This document shows, in pieces, positions 16,372 through 25,989 of a DNA stretch of 64,000 nucleotides. The notes under the pieces were generated by a model. That model was not told the origin of the DNA. It saw only the letters and a program-made list of their open reading frames with translations, and did not search any database. Both the position numbers and the translations under genes were made by a program. Source of the stretch: Sphingobacterium chuzhouense (GTDB lineage Bacteria > Bacteroidota > Bacteroidia > Sphingobacteriales > Sphingobacteriaceae); NCBI RefSeq assembly GCF_014692525.1, contig NZ_JACNYL010000002.1, positions 496,001 through 560,000 of the forward strand, read 5' to 3'. Within the stretch, counting starts at the first letter, position 1; each line of letters starts with the position of its first letter.

Positions 16372-16758
16372 ATGGAACATACAAGAAAGTTATATGCCGC
16401 CATAGTGGCAGCAGTAACGATCTTAGGATTCTCGGCTTTTAAAATAACCGAGAGCAAAGAAGGTAAAATGTTGGCTCCGGTCACCATATATTTTCATGGA
16501 TCACCAGCTAATAGCACTGATGTAGAAAATGAATCTTTATGGACTGAAGAGCCAAACAATGAAAATTGTGACACGGGTAACCAAAATGCCTGCGCCATGG
16601 TCGTTGACGAGTCAGCATTAGCATCCGGTACTCCGGGCACTAGAGAGCTTGATCCATCAAAATTAAGCATTCAAGCGTTATCGACAAGTAGTTCAAGTTT
16701 CATTCCAGATCCTGACCAAAGTTCAGGACAACCATTTGAGTCCCTAAACAGGAACTAA
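16372..16758 (+). CDS. Small exported protein (DUF6520-like)
   Basis: A 128-aa protein. An N-terminal hydrophobic segment (LYAAIVAAVTILGFSAF) acts as signal or anchor. The rest is low-complexity Ser/Asp/Asn-rich and includes ENCDTGNQNACAMVV, a short Cys-N5-7-Cys motif that resembles the DUF6520 family of small secreted Bacteroidetes proteins. These often sit beside MauE-like membrane proteins, as here. The exact function is unknown. Confidence 0.6.
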   Translation: MEHTRKLYAAIVAAVTILGFSAFKITESKEGKMLAPVTIYFHGSPANSTDVENESLWTEEPNNENCDTGNQNACAMVVDESALASGTPGTRELDPSKLSIQALSTSSSSFIPDPDQSSGQPFESLNRN

Positions 16759-16762
16759 AAAG

Positions 16763-16800
16763 AAAAGGAGCCTTATCGGGCTCCTTTTCACTAAACTATC
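16763..16800. terminator. Intrinsic terminator between convergent genes
   Basis: AAAAGGAGCC...GGCTCCTTTT forms a stable hairpin directly after the small exported protein gene and before the stop of the SusD gene on the other strand, so it can serve both. Confidence 0.75.
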
Positions 16801-16809
16801 TTGAAGTGA

Positions 16810-18189
16810 CTAATCGTAGGTATTTTGTTCAATATTGGTTTGATTCACAATATCCAATGGTAAAGGCAGCGCGAATCTACTATCATTGGGAGACAGGGAC
16901 AATTGGCTACCGCCTATTTTTCGACGCAACGTTATCTGCTCTCCTGCTGCATTCCGTCTTTTTACATCCATCCAACGGAGTCCCCGCATAACTAATTCTT
17001 TTCGTCTTTCTTCCAAAACCATATTCAAAGCCTCCTCCTTCGTAGAAAAATTCAAATTTATAAAATCGATATAGCGGTTCGCCAGAAATTTATTGAGCCA
17101 TTCCATCCCTTCTTGTACGCGATTTAACTTTATGCAACTTTCGGCATTGATAAGAAAAATCTCACTAACCGTTATCCCTCCAAACAGATTCTGGGATTCT
17201 GTATAATGACCGCAAAAGCTAACATAGCCATCGTCGTTGTCCTCAAAGAAATATAGCTTTCGAAGATCATTCTCTTTGTAGCTTTGGTATAACAGTGTAT
17301 CAATCAATCCTACATTTGGATTCAAGTTAGGCTGGCTCGTGGTAAGCTGCGCGTAAAAAATAGTTTCCTTGTTAAACCGCGGGATTGGAAACCGAGCATT
17401 TATATTTAATCCGTCTGTGTCCTTAAAATCCAATAAATTCTGCGAAATACGCAAACAGCTATCGGCATACAGCTTCGCGTGGTTATAGTCATTCATAGAC
17501 AGATATAGCCTCGCCAGTGCTCCATAAGATGCCCATTTCGAAGGACGCATAGGATGATGGGAGCGCTCAGGAAGATACGCAAGCGATAACTTCAGATCAC
17601 CGGCAATCTGCTCATAAGTTTCTCGGTTCGTTGCACGCCTGGATGCTATGGACGGATCAGAAGAAAGCCTCAGAACAACTCCTAAATCGTGATCTGCCTG
17701 CTCTTCTTGATAAGCTTTTGCGTAAGTGAACACTTGGCACATATGCTGGTAAGCCCTAAAAAAAAGTGCTGTCCCATAGACCGTTCGCCACCTTTCCTCC
17801 GTATTTAGCTTATCTTGCTCTTTCTTACACCTGTCGATAACCAAATTGGCGTGATAAATGGGAAGATAACCTTTTGCCCAGTCGTTGTTATGGAGATAGT
17901 TGTTATGGCTCCAGGTGTATATATTTCTTACAATCTCATTTTGCGCTTGAAATGTATTTTCTGACAGCCAATAATCATCTGCAGAAGCTTCGCCAAAAGA
18001 ATTCACATTAAAATTCATAAACTGCGAACCGTCCATCAACAGTTCCAGACTTTCTAACGATTCAATGGTCTCCAGTTCCATATTTGATTTCACGTTAAGA
18101 TAGTCGTTACAAGAGGTAGATAGCGTGCTGAGCAATATCGCTGCCATCTCTCTATAATTCTTTAAAAGATAATTCATAATCCAATCCAT
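16810..18189 (-). CDS. RagB/SusD family outer-membrane lipoprotein
   Basis: A 459-aa protein. The lipoprotein signal ends in LSTSC, so Cys is residue 27. TPR-like helices follow, with the SusD hallmarks EIFLINAESCIKLNR and the late EERRKELVMRGLRWMDVKRRN. SusD proteins bind a glycan or peptide at the cell surface as the lid of a SusC channel. The start overlaps the SusC stop (TAATG), indicating translational coupling; an internal ATG at 18177 is also possible. Its partner SusC has an in-frame stop, so the pair may be non-functional. Confidence 0.9.
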   Translation of the reverse strand: MDWIMNYLLKNYREMAAILLSTLSTSCNDYLNVKSNMELETIESLESLELLMDGSQFMNFNVNSFGEASADDYWLSENTFQAQNEIVRNIYTWSHNNYLHNNDWAKGYLPIYHANLVIDRCKKEQDKLNTEERWRTVYGTALFFRAYQHMCQVFTYAKAYQEEQADHDLGVVLRLSSDPSIASRRATNRETYEQIAGDLKLSLAYLPERSHHPMRPSKWASYGALARLYLSMNDYNHAKLYADSCLRISQNLLDFKDTDGLNINARFPIPRFNKETIFYAQLTTSQPNLNPNVGLIDTLLYQSYKENDLRKLYFFEDNDDGYVSFCGHYTESQNLFGGITVSEIFLINAESCIKLNRVQEGMEWLNKFLANRYIDFINLNFSTKEEALNMVLEERRKELVMRGLRWMDVKRRNAAGEQITLRRKIGGSQLSLSPNDSRFALPLPLDIVNQTNIEQNTYD

Positions 18190-21100
18190 TACAGTTCAAT
18201 TTTTAAACTTAACCCTATCCGTTTGCCCGGAGCTATGCTCTCTGGGTAGGCCGGATCACTGACAAAAGGATTTTTACGCCAGACGACGCCCAGATTGCTT
18301 AAGTTCATATTCAAAACGGTGTTGAAATTTCGCTGTCCAAGGCGAACAGAAGTATTCCAACCAATATTTACGTACTCGAGCCTGACATGATCACCTCGGA
18401 GGACATTAATTTCCGAACCCGCGTAAAATCCATCACGATCTCTATTCAGCGGATAATTAACGGCCGGGACATCCGTTTGAAGTTCGTCTCCTTTTTCCTG
18501 CCACCGATCATCAAAGTCACGTTGCGCCTGTCCCATGCTGTATAGCGTAGCATAGGTCGTGACCGGTCGCATAAAATAATAATCGCCTTTGAACGAAAAA
18601 TTGAAAGAAAGACGAAAATCTTTATAGCGAATCGTATTGATCAACGATCCGTACACCTGTGGTACCGAAGAACCCACAAAATACAGATTTGTCGCCTCTT
18701 CATCCAACTCCGCCGCTTCGGCCCTTATGCCCAGATAATTCGTACTTGGCTGTCCGGCTAGAAAGCCTTGCGGGTTACCCTCGGCGTCAAGACCTGCCCA
18801 TTTCCAAGCTGCTATCGCATTCAACGGTTTACCTACGATCGGTACAATAGCGTTACCCGCTCCTACAAATGATATGAGGCCTGTAAAATTCTGCTGATGA
18901 TAAGCCGTCGTCTTGTTTTTATTAAAATTGATCAGCGCTTCCGGTTGCCATGAAAACGCACCTGTTTTTACTGGATGAGCTAAAATACGCGCTTCGATCC
19001 CCCTTCCTACCATTTCCGCAATGTTCTTTGTAATCGTACCGGAACGACCATACACTGTATAATCGTAAGGAGCAGCGCCATAAAGATCCGTTCCCTTCTT
19101 TTCATAATATTCCAGCGTGCCTGTCACTACATCCCCCTTAAACTTAAAATCAACACCGATATTGTAGGTTCTCACTTTTTCCCATCGCAAGGTCGGATCA
19201 TTCATCGAATTGATGATCAATGTCGGAAAGTTTGTCAACGACGCAGAAAACGACGAAGCAATTGGCAATGGTGTCTTTCTTAAATCCACATTGCCACTTT
19301 ACCCGTACGTAGCTCTCAATTTCAGATACGGCAGGAGGTCCGACCGGTAAAAATTTTCCTGCGACAATTCCCAAGAACCACCTGCTGACCAAAAGGGAAC
19401 CCACTGATCGTTCGTTTTCGCGCCAAAGATATTTGCCCCATCCCTTCGTAAACTAGCGTAGAAACCATATTTCCGCTTATATATCATACTTCCGTTCAAA
19501 TACAGCGAAACAAAGCGATTTAGTGTCTGTGAATACGTTGGACTCCCAAGAATACTGTAAGAAGCCCCGGTGGGCAACGTTGCATAGGGCTTACTATAAT
19601 CTACTGGAACCGTTCGAAGCGGATCACTATTATACCCATATACCTGCATACTGCTCCCTTGTGCTTTATTTTGTCGAATTTCTGCACCAAGTATGGATTT
19701 GACATCGAAATCTGCCCACGTTTTTGTAAAATCCAATTGATTTCTCCATGTATAAGAAGAAACGGTGCTCCTATCCTCTTTCCGGATACCGCCTTTTGGA
19801 ATGTTGTAGGTCACCGTATTCTGATCATGATCTATTTCCGTAAATTGATTAATCAATGTCCGTGTATAATAACTATCCATATCGTGATCAGCATAGCTGT
19901 TTACGTTCTGCGCCTGAATCTGAAAGCCGGAATTAAAATTCAAAAATTTAAACGGCTGGTAACGCATATTGGCAACGGTATACCACTCGGTTAGATCCGT
20001 GTTCGACACGGAGTGTTTATAGTCTTCCAGCGGTACGTACTCCCAAGACATCAAGTGCTCTGGGGAGTAACTCGCCATGAACTCCCTATCGTAGGAAAGA
20101 TCAAATGGAACCGGCGCACCAGTTTGATCGGTAAACGCTGTATAAGGAACCGATTTGCTCCCATGTGTGAACGTCCTAAAACCCGGCGTTCCTGAATGCA
20201 TGTTCTGGTTCGTGAATTGAAGATTCACATCGACCTGCAACTTTTCAGACAGTTGCAAGCTATTGTTAAAATGAAGGTTTAGTTTTCTGGAGCGATCCTT
20301 GTTTTCTCCATGATTATTGGTATACCCTATCCCCAGATTAGAGCGCATATTATCCGTCGTGCGCGCTATTCCCAGAAAAGACTGCATAAGTGCAGGTGTC
20401 TGTAGAAAATGTTCTTGATATGCTTTCTTACTGCTATTTCCCAACAATCCATTTACCATCCTTAAAGAATCGTCTGCCGTAATCACTCCTTTCTGCCGCT
20501 TATTTAAAATAGATATCATTGGTGTTACGGATCTTTCCGGATTGCGGTTCAGTTGGTTGTTGTAGTATCCGTTACGGAATAGCATTTCTTCGATAGCTAT
20601 ATAATCCGAAACATCCATTTCATACAAATTCGTGTAGTCGGACTTCTGCCCAGTTAATAGTGATTGCTGAAAAGAAATCTGTATACCATCCCGTGCGCTA
20701 CCCTTTTTGCTCGTTATCACGACGACGCCATTTCCCGCACGGGCTCCCCATATAGAAGTTGCGGCGGCATCTTTGAGTATACTGATCGATTCCACATTAT
20801 TGGGATCGATGTTCTCGATATTGCCCTCGTATATAAATCCGTCCAATACGATCAACGGATCAATAGGACCATTGATCGTACTCAATCCCCTTACTGTGAA
20901 ATTGTGCTTCTGCCGATTGTTATCCTCTAAATTAACGTTATCGAAAAGTAGTCCCGATGATACGTTTCGCAATCGGTCCAGTATGTTGACGCCCATCTGT
21001 TCGTTTAGCACTTCTTTATCGATAACCTGTATGGAGCCAGTAATCTCATTTGGTTTCAGCGTTTGATACCCGGTATTAATTTCTACTTCGTCGATCACAT

Positions 21101-21413
21101 TGTCCCGTGTGGTCAAGACGATATTTAAAAGTTCTGCGGGCAAGAAGGAAGTAATGGTTTCCTTCTCGTATCCAACGTGGCTGATGGTGAGCGTATCCCG
21201 CTCCACCGTCAGCATTTCAAAAAAGCCTTTATCATCCGTTTGCGCCCGGAACCCCGTCACTACAGAACCGATTACGGCGCCTCTTACTGGTTTTTTCTCG
21301 CTATTCCAAACCCTTCCCCGCTTCAATCCTTTTCCCTGCTGTGCAATTGCACTCCCTACACTCATCAGTACAGAAATAATCAGGACTGATAAGATGATCT
21401 TATATTTTATCAT
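18189..21413 (-). pseudogene. SusC/RagA TonB-dependent receptor with one in-frame nonsense codon
   Basis: A single 1074-codon frame. It has a signal peptide, a carboxypeptidase-like domain (GRVWNSEKKPVRGAVIG), a plug (VDEVEINTGYQ-type TonB-box region, GLSTINGPIDPLIVLDGF, DAAATSIWGARAGNGVVVITSKKG) and a beta-barrel ending in GLSLKIEL. The stop TAA at 19299-19301 replaces the Tyr of the conserved TYGYSGN motif of these receptors. Frames before and after are identical, so one base change explains it. The result is a truncated barrel unless there is read-through or a sequencing error. It lies between the TlpA and SusD genes in one operon. Confidence 0.9.
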
Positions 21414-21416
21414 AAC

Positions 21417-23030
21417 CTATAATATTTCCGTGAATTGATATGTAGTCACTAACCTAGTTTCGTGGATCACGTCAAAACCCATCGCTTGTACCAGGCTTTC
21501 CAAGTCCGTATCGCTCAGTTCATACAGATTATCTGGAAGCTCAAAATCTATCGCTACATCTATATCGTGTTTACCAACGAGCGTCGGCTCCCTAAATAGA
21601 TTGGATAGATACATCTGCAAACCGGTAATATGTACATTCTGCAAATACATGGGCATATTTTCTGGGTTAGTCTGGGACTGTAGTATACCTCCTGTTGTTT
21701 TGAACTGTGCTAAACGTTGCGTAGGTTTCAGTACCCTTACCTTTACGCTATCTTCTTGCACCGTTATTTGATAGCCCAGAAAGTCTTGGAGATCCTGGCG
21801 AAAATTCCTTCGGAACACATCAAAGCTGTTATCATTGCTCGTCTTGAACGTATAACAGAATAGATCAATCGGCGGATTTGAGCTTAGTCTTCTTATGGCT
21901 CTTCTTAACCGGTCTCCATCTGGACTTTCCGGAAATATCCATAACGACTTCGGAACGTTCCGCATACCCCAAGCCAATTCAATCATATAGGACAATGGCT
22001 GGTTTACTATATTGTAGTTTACATAATCCCCAACAGTGTCTGTTTTCAGTGTTTTAGATCGAGGGCCGTCTTGGTAACGGTAAAATCGGGAAACCTCGAT
22101 GTCATCGGAAGATGACTCACCGCGGTTTGCCGTGCCGTAATCGTCTTTCTGAAAGAAATCTATACGTCCGTTTTCCAGAAAATCTGTGATGTTTTTTGTG
22201 GTTACTTCATAACTGTGGCTTGACCCTATAAACCGCAGATCTCCATCCAACCATACAACATGCGGAATTATTTTATGACGAAATAGCTGCTGAAAAAGTG
22301 TATCCTCCAAAAGATAAGGAAGATCCAGTTTGTAGTCATGCACTTTTTTGTAGCGTTCTAAAAGTTGCTGTACCTTGCTTGGTGTATCCTTTGTTTGAAC
22401 CGTATTCACAAGCAGCACATCAAGCTGTTGCGGAAACTCCTTCTGCAATCTACTAAGGTTTGGAAATCCTTCGATACAACTCTTACACCAGGTCGCCCAA
22501 AAATCCAGTATGATCAGTTTCTTATCTCGATAGTCATTTAGCGTAATCGTATCCTTTCCTTCCGGATGATTCACCACCTGCAAAGGCATGTTCCACAGCT
22601 CCTCCGGTATGGTATCTCCTATCTGCAACGGTTTGATTTCGGTTTGCCCTTCGGCAGCCCGCGTTTCCGCGGACTGCGCCCAGGCGTCTGATAGATTAAA
22701 CAACATGAAACAAAACCATACCAACACAAAAGGTATGGTTCTGCTCTTCACTGTTTCGGCTATATATAATACTATACTGGAAGTGGGCAGTAGCTCCCCC
22801 CCTGCTATTTTCTGTCTATTGGTATTACCGACGGGAATGAAATCCTCTTTCGGTGTGGCTGTTATAAAAGGTATATAACTGGTATAATACTCTGATGGCA
22901 TAAATTCTTGATTTGTTAGTCGTTTTCTAGCTTTACACGCTGATTTCGCGTGGATGTTTGAGCGGCGACTATGCCGTAAAGATCTGCTTGAGGAAAGGAG
23001 ATAGCTCTCCCTTTCGTATAATTTTTCCAT
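21417..23030 (-). CDS. TlpA-like thioredoxin-domain protein
   Basis: Up to 537 aa. After a hydrophobic segment (IPFVLVWFCFMLFNLSDAWAQ, about residues 98-118), an AhpC/TSA-thioredoxin domain carries WATWCKSCIEGFP, with the WCxxC redox site intact, and a cis-Pro segment KIIPHVVWLD. The C-terminal 250 residues are of unknown type, with possible STN-like secretin folds. The gene ends 3 bp before the SusC ATG. TlpA-SusC-SusD operons are frequent in Sphingobacteriaceae. The real start is uncertain; the 90 residues before the signal are basic and may be partly untranslated. Confidence 0.75.
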   Translation of the reverse strand: MEKLYERESYLLSSSRSLRHSRRSNIHAKSACKARKRLTNQEFMPSEYYTSYIPFITATPKEDFIPVGNTNRQKIAGGELLPTSSIVLYIAETVKSRTIPFVLVWFCFMLFNLSDAWAQSAETRAAEGQTEIKPLQIGDTIPEELWNMPLQVVNHPEGKDTITLNDYRDKKLIILDFWATWCKSCIEGFPNLSRLQKEFPQQLDVLLVNTVQTKDTPSKVQQLLERYKKVHDYKLDLPYLLEDTLFQQLFRHKIIPHVVWLDGDLRFIGSSHSYEVTTKNITDFLENGRIDFFQKDDYGTANRGESSSDDIEVSRFYRYQDGPRSKTLKTDTVGDYVNYNIVNQPLSYMIELAWGMRNVPKSLWIFPESPDGDRLRRAIRRLSSNPPIDLFCYTFKTSNDNSFDVFRRNFRQDLQDFLGYQITVQEDSVKVRVLKPTQRLAQFKTTGGILQSQTNPENMPMYLQNVHITGLQMYLSNLFREPTLVGKHDIDVAIDFELPDNLYELSDTDLESLVQAMGFDVIHETRLVTTYQFTEIL

Positions 23031-23061
23031 TTTTTCTGATTTTTAAAGTGACGCTCGAGTG

Positions 23062-23083
23062 CAGTAAAAAACTGCACTTCAAG
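23062..23083. promoter_or_regulatory. Small hairpin in the tlpA-susCD leader
   Basis: GTGCAG-TTTTTT-ACTGCAC pairs closely and lies just upstream of the TlpA gene start on the minus strand. It may attenuate or stabilise the leader. Confidence 0.35.
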
Positions 23084-23640
23084 CGACACAGATTCACAAC
23101 TAAATCGAAAAAAATGCGGATTATACGGTCTCTACGTTGTTTTTACGATACGCTTGGCATCGCCGCATTCTGAGAAAAAACCGACCTCAAGAATTTTATC
23201 TAAAAACAATAATCCTATTTTACGGGATTTTTATTTGCAAGGAACTAGAAAAGTTGATAACTTTAGGTGCGACGCTGAATTTAACAACCGATCAATTGAC
23301 CTGGGCAAACATTTTGTTTTGATAATCAGAGGTCGGTAGCAGACGCGAAGTCTGAGATGGTATTTTGCTTTTGTTGAGACTTATGAGGTCTCACCCCAAA
23401 CCGGGCTTTAGGGATTTTAACAAAAAGCATACTCCTCCTCTCCTCGCGATCTGTTTGTCGGTAACGTTATTCAGGCGAACGCTTTACGTTCTGGTAAAGT
23501 TGTTTACGGGAAAACCGGAGACTGCGATCCTTGATCGGGTCTGGATGGTTTTGCTTGGTTTTTTTTAATCGTTCAATCATAATTTAAAATTTATTGAACG
23601 ACTCACTCTTGAAGCTTTAAGATTTTTATCGCCTAAAAAT
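23084..23640. other. Long leader/intergenic region before the tlpA-susCD operon
   Basis: Apart from the possible leader peptide there is no convincing gene. The overlapping short plus-strand ORFs have no ribosome site or protein-like composition. Confidence 0.4.
23326..23430 (-). CDS. Possible 34-aa leader peptide
   Basis: Translation from the ATG at 23430 is preceded by a very strong ribosome site (GAGGAGAGGAGG a few bases upstream). It gives MLFVKIPKARFGVRPH, then a polar stretch with stop at 23326-23328. Such a good ribosome site in front of a short ORF upstream of the tlpA-susC-susD operon suggests a translated leader. No family is recognised. Confidence 0.4.
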   Translation of the reverse strand: MLFVKIPKARFGVRPHKSQQKQNTISDFASATDL

Positions 23641-23743
23641 AGTAGGGCGGAACTCAAAGCTTCTGAACTGGTACCGTCAAGCAACCCCTACAACCGAAGT
23701 TGCAGTTCCCCAGAAGACTAACATGAGCGCCGCCCTACTGAAC
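23641..23743 (-). ncRNA. Structured small RNA of unknown family (about 100 nt)
   Basis: On the minus strand a 10-bp perfect terminal stem (AGTAGGGCGG/CCGCCCTACT, 23730-23739 with 23641-23650) encloses a rod. CTCA pairs with TGAG, CTTCTG-AACTG (with GGG bulged) pairs with CAGTT-CAGAAG, and the apex is CAAC-TTCG-GTTG, a stable UUCG tetraloop that forms in this orientation only. The RNA is followed by ATTTTTA. It lacks the GGAA/AGCAG elements of SRP RNA. A promoter element lies just upstream. It is a candidate independent sRNA or the operon leader. Confidence 0.55.
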
Positions 23744-23750
23744 TATATCG

Positions 23751-23758
23751 CAAATATA
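23751..23758 (-). promoter_or_regulatory. -7 promoter element of the structured RNA
   Basis: The complement reads TATATTTG, an exact TAnnTTTG match, ending about 11 bp before the closing stem of the RNA, which places the start point close to the 5' arm. Confidence 0.55.
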
Positions 23759-23951
23759 CGAAAATTCAGTAGAAAGCGAGCTCACGATCTACTCATGGGG
23801 AAATTGACGGTTTCGTTCATGAGTGACATCGTTAACGGTGGAATTAACCACTAAAATTTTGTCGCTTTATTGTTTAACTGACACAAACATACATAACATA
23901 TACGACATAAAGAAATATTTCAACCATTTATCGTAAAATATTTGCATAAAC

Positions 23952-24419
23952 ATGAAGACAGCATTGGGAAACTATTTAGATAAGAACAAATCGAATAAAT
24001 CAAAAATTGCGCGGAAGATAGGCTTGTCGGAAGATAGATTAAATGCATTAAGCAATGAGGATACAGCAATTTTATACGCCGACGAATTTTATAAGATACT
24101 CTTTCTCTCGAATTATTACGCTGGTGTCCCACTTAAAGAGTTTGATAACTCAATTACTCAGATATTTCCAAATAGAAAAAAAGGAATTCTTGTAGACAAG
24201 TTTAGTCATTTATCGCCGACGGCGCAGCTCTTTCTAGTCCACACACAACCTAAGAGTGACGTAGAATCTGCTATAGGAATGCCCAGAAACAAGATATCAA
24301 AATTTGCAACCGACGATAAAAAAAGAGCCACGGCTTCAGAGTTCATAAATTTTTGCGACGGTATGAATTTGGATATTCTTGAAAAATTTGAGAAACTGTT
24401 CGGGAAAATACAGATATGA
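23952..24419 (+). CDS. XRE-like helix-turn-helix protein
   Basis: A 155-aa protein. The first 45 residues look like an XRE-type HTH (ALGNYLDKNKSNKSKIARKI, GLSEDRLNALSN). A second half (PKSDVESAIGMPRNKISKFA) resembles another HTH repeat, so it may bind DNA with two modules. There is no signal peptide. The stop overlaps the next ATG (ATGA). It opens a plus-strand cluster at the left edge of the defence island. It could be the repressor of the cluster; the function is not proven. Confidence 0.6.
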   Translation: MKTALGNYLDKNKSNKSKIARKIGLSEDRLNALSNEDTAILYADEFYKILFLSNYYAGVPLKEFDNSITQIFPNRKKGILVDKFSHLSPTAQLFLVHTQPKSDVESAIGMPRNKISKFATDDKKRATASEFINFCDGMNLDILEKFEKLFGKIQI

Positions 24420-24796
24420 AAAGGTTATTAGCGTACTTCCTCTTTATACTTCCTCACCTATGTCTTTCACAAAATCTGAGTGGAAAAGTAATTCGTGTTA
24501 CGGACGGGGATATTATTACAATACTTGATTCAACAAATACACAAGTACGAATCCGACTTTACGGTATTGATTGCCCAGAGAATGGGCAAGACTTTGCTAA
24601 TGCTGCTAAAAAATTTACGTCAGATTTATGTTTTTCTAAAGTCATATCAGTGGATGTAAAAGACATAGATAGATACGGGCGCACGGTGGGTATTGTATGG
24701 GCGCAAGACTCAATAAATGTAAATTTTGAATTACTCCGTGGAGGTTTAGCATGGCATTATAAATATTTTGATCAGTTAGAAGAAGTAATAATTTAG
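24416..24796 (+). CDS. Secreted thermonuclease-like (SNase) protein, short C-terminus
   Basis: A 126-aa protein. Signal peptide (LLAYFLFILPHLCLSQ), then SNase motifs: VIRVTDGDIITI, RIRLYGIDCPENGQ (the catalytic Arg and Glu), DRYGRTVGIVW (second Arg), LLRGGLAWHYKYF. It stops 8 residues later, where the family normally has another helix with a terminal GLW. An out-of-frame continuation (NNLGTD) suggests an old frameshift. SNases hydrolyse DNA or RNA with calcium. It is coupled to the HTH gene by a 4-bp overlap. Confidence 0.8.
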   Translation: MKRLLAYFLFILPHLCLSQNLSGKVIRVTDGDIITILDSTNTQVRIRLYGIDCPENGQDFANAAKKFTSDLCFSKVISVDVKDIDRYGRTVGIVWAQDSINVNFELLRGGLAWHYKYFDQLEEVII

Positions 24797-24833
24797 GAAC
24801 GGATTTACAATGTTAAACCATTGATTAAAAGCA

Positions 24834-25313
24834 ATGTCAAACAAAAAATTAAAATATCGAGAGTACTTAGAACGATTCCCCGACTGTCCTTGCAGTACAA
24901 AATATAGCGAGGTAGAAATGTTTGCTTACCGCTGGGTAAAAAGACAAGAAGGAATGAGTGATTTCATGCCATTGAATTTGATTAAAACCCCACCGCAGAG
25001 AATTTTGGATGACAGCGATCAGATGTGTAAAGGTTATGGACTTTCAATGTTTCTATCATTAAAACTTGCGGCCAAAAAGTATAACAATCTCACTGCAAAG
25101 CTCAGAGGTAACCTACGTGAAAAGCAGGTACAAGACTATGGCAAAGAAATTGCTCTTCTTAATTTAGATCATGGGGATGGCATAGCTGGTGATATTAATT
25201 CAGTTTCGGGTCATTTTACATTTCATGAGTATGAAGATGCTGACCTATCAAATAAAATAATAGAAATATTTAATATATTTGATGAGAATGGAAAATTTGT
25301 CATATATCAATAA
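24834..25313 (+). CDS. Hypothetical protein in the defence-island cluster
   Basis: A 159-aa soluble protein that I do not recognise. An N-terminal Cys pair (FPDCPCSTKYSEVEMFAYRW) could bind metal or be incidental. Later stretches are helical (YGLSMFLSLKLAAKKYNNLT), ending with an acidic GHFTFHEYEDADLSNK. It overlaps the next gene at its 3' end, suggesting co-translation. Base composition is AT-rich like the whole island. Confidence 0.6.
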   Translation: MSNKKLKYREYLERFPDCPCSTKYSEVEMFAYRWVKRQEGMSDFMPLNLIKTPPQRILDDSDQMCKGYGLSMFLSLKLAAKKYNNLTAKLRGNLREKQVQDYGKEIALLNLDHGDGIAGDINSVSGHFTFHEYEDADLSNKIIEIFNIFDENGKFVIYQ

Positions 25314-25989
25314 CAATCAGCTATCACAGGATCAGCTAATCAGAATTGGAGATATTGTCAATTTTGAAGGGCCCCTTATAACATTATATCAAGATCGAAA
25401 GTACTTTGATCTATATATTTTTGATTGGGTAGATAGAGATGAAACAACAAATAGATGGTTAATCTATCAAGTGAATGCCCATGCTCTGAATAGGTTTTTA
25501 AATAGAGAAATTCCTCATACTTTGTTGTTTGAAAGTATCCCTCAAAAACCTATTTTCGTAACCGATATACATCATGGACATACTTTGCTTAGTAGTCCTA
25601 TAAAGGAAGTTCATGATATTCCGAAAAACTACTATCCCGAAGAAACATATTTTGACAAAGAAGACTGCCCTTCTACAGGAAAACTTAAAGATGCCATACT
25701 CGATACTATAACCTCTAGTTCTCTACACAACAGATTGAAACATCCCTCATGGATTAAGGCAGATGTGCATTTCATGTATACAGGATCATTTAGTATGAGG
25801 AGCAAAATAAGCATGAATTTACACGAAAGTTTCGATATGAATATCGGATCAAATGTAGAAGCATCATATTATCGTCTTGACAATATTAACGCTATTCATC
25901 TAATGTCAAAAGTATATACTTCGGCAAAACAGAAAGAAAATATATTGGACAATAAATATAGACAAAAATACTCATGCTTGCCAGTTTAA
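25288..25989 (+). CDS. Hypothetical protein (DUF6575-like)
   Basis: About 233 aa, start chosen at MENLSYIN (25288), inside the end of the previous gene. A recognisable stretch is YFDLYIFDWVDRD followed by RWLIYQV, which resembles DUF6575-type proteins. The C-terminal half is mixed alpha/beta. The stop lies 16 bp inside the next gene. Genes at 24834, 25288 and 25974 overlap sequentially and likely act together. Function unknown. Confidence 0.6.
   Translation: MENLSYINNNQLSQDQLIRIGDIVNFEGPLITLYQDRKYFDLYIFDWVDRDETTNRWLIYQVNAHALNRFLNREIPHTLLFESIPQKPIFVTDIHHGHTLLSSPIKEVHDIPKNYYPEETYFDKEDCPSTGKLKDAILDTITSSSLHNRLKHPSWIKADVHFMYTGSFSMRSKISMNLHESFDMNIGSNVEASYYRLDNINAIHLMSKVYTSAKQKENILDNKYRQKYSCLPV

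Noticed and set aside
23365..23568. Plus-strand ORFs in the tlpA leader region
   Set aside because: No ribosome site, unlikely amino-acid composition, and overlap with a better-supported minus-strand small ORF.
23641..23743. SRP (4.5S) RNA
   Set aside because: Length and rod shape are similar, but the GGAA tetraloop and AGCAG internal-loop sequence required for Ffh binding are absent.
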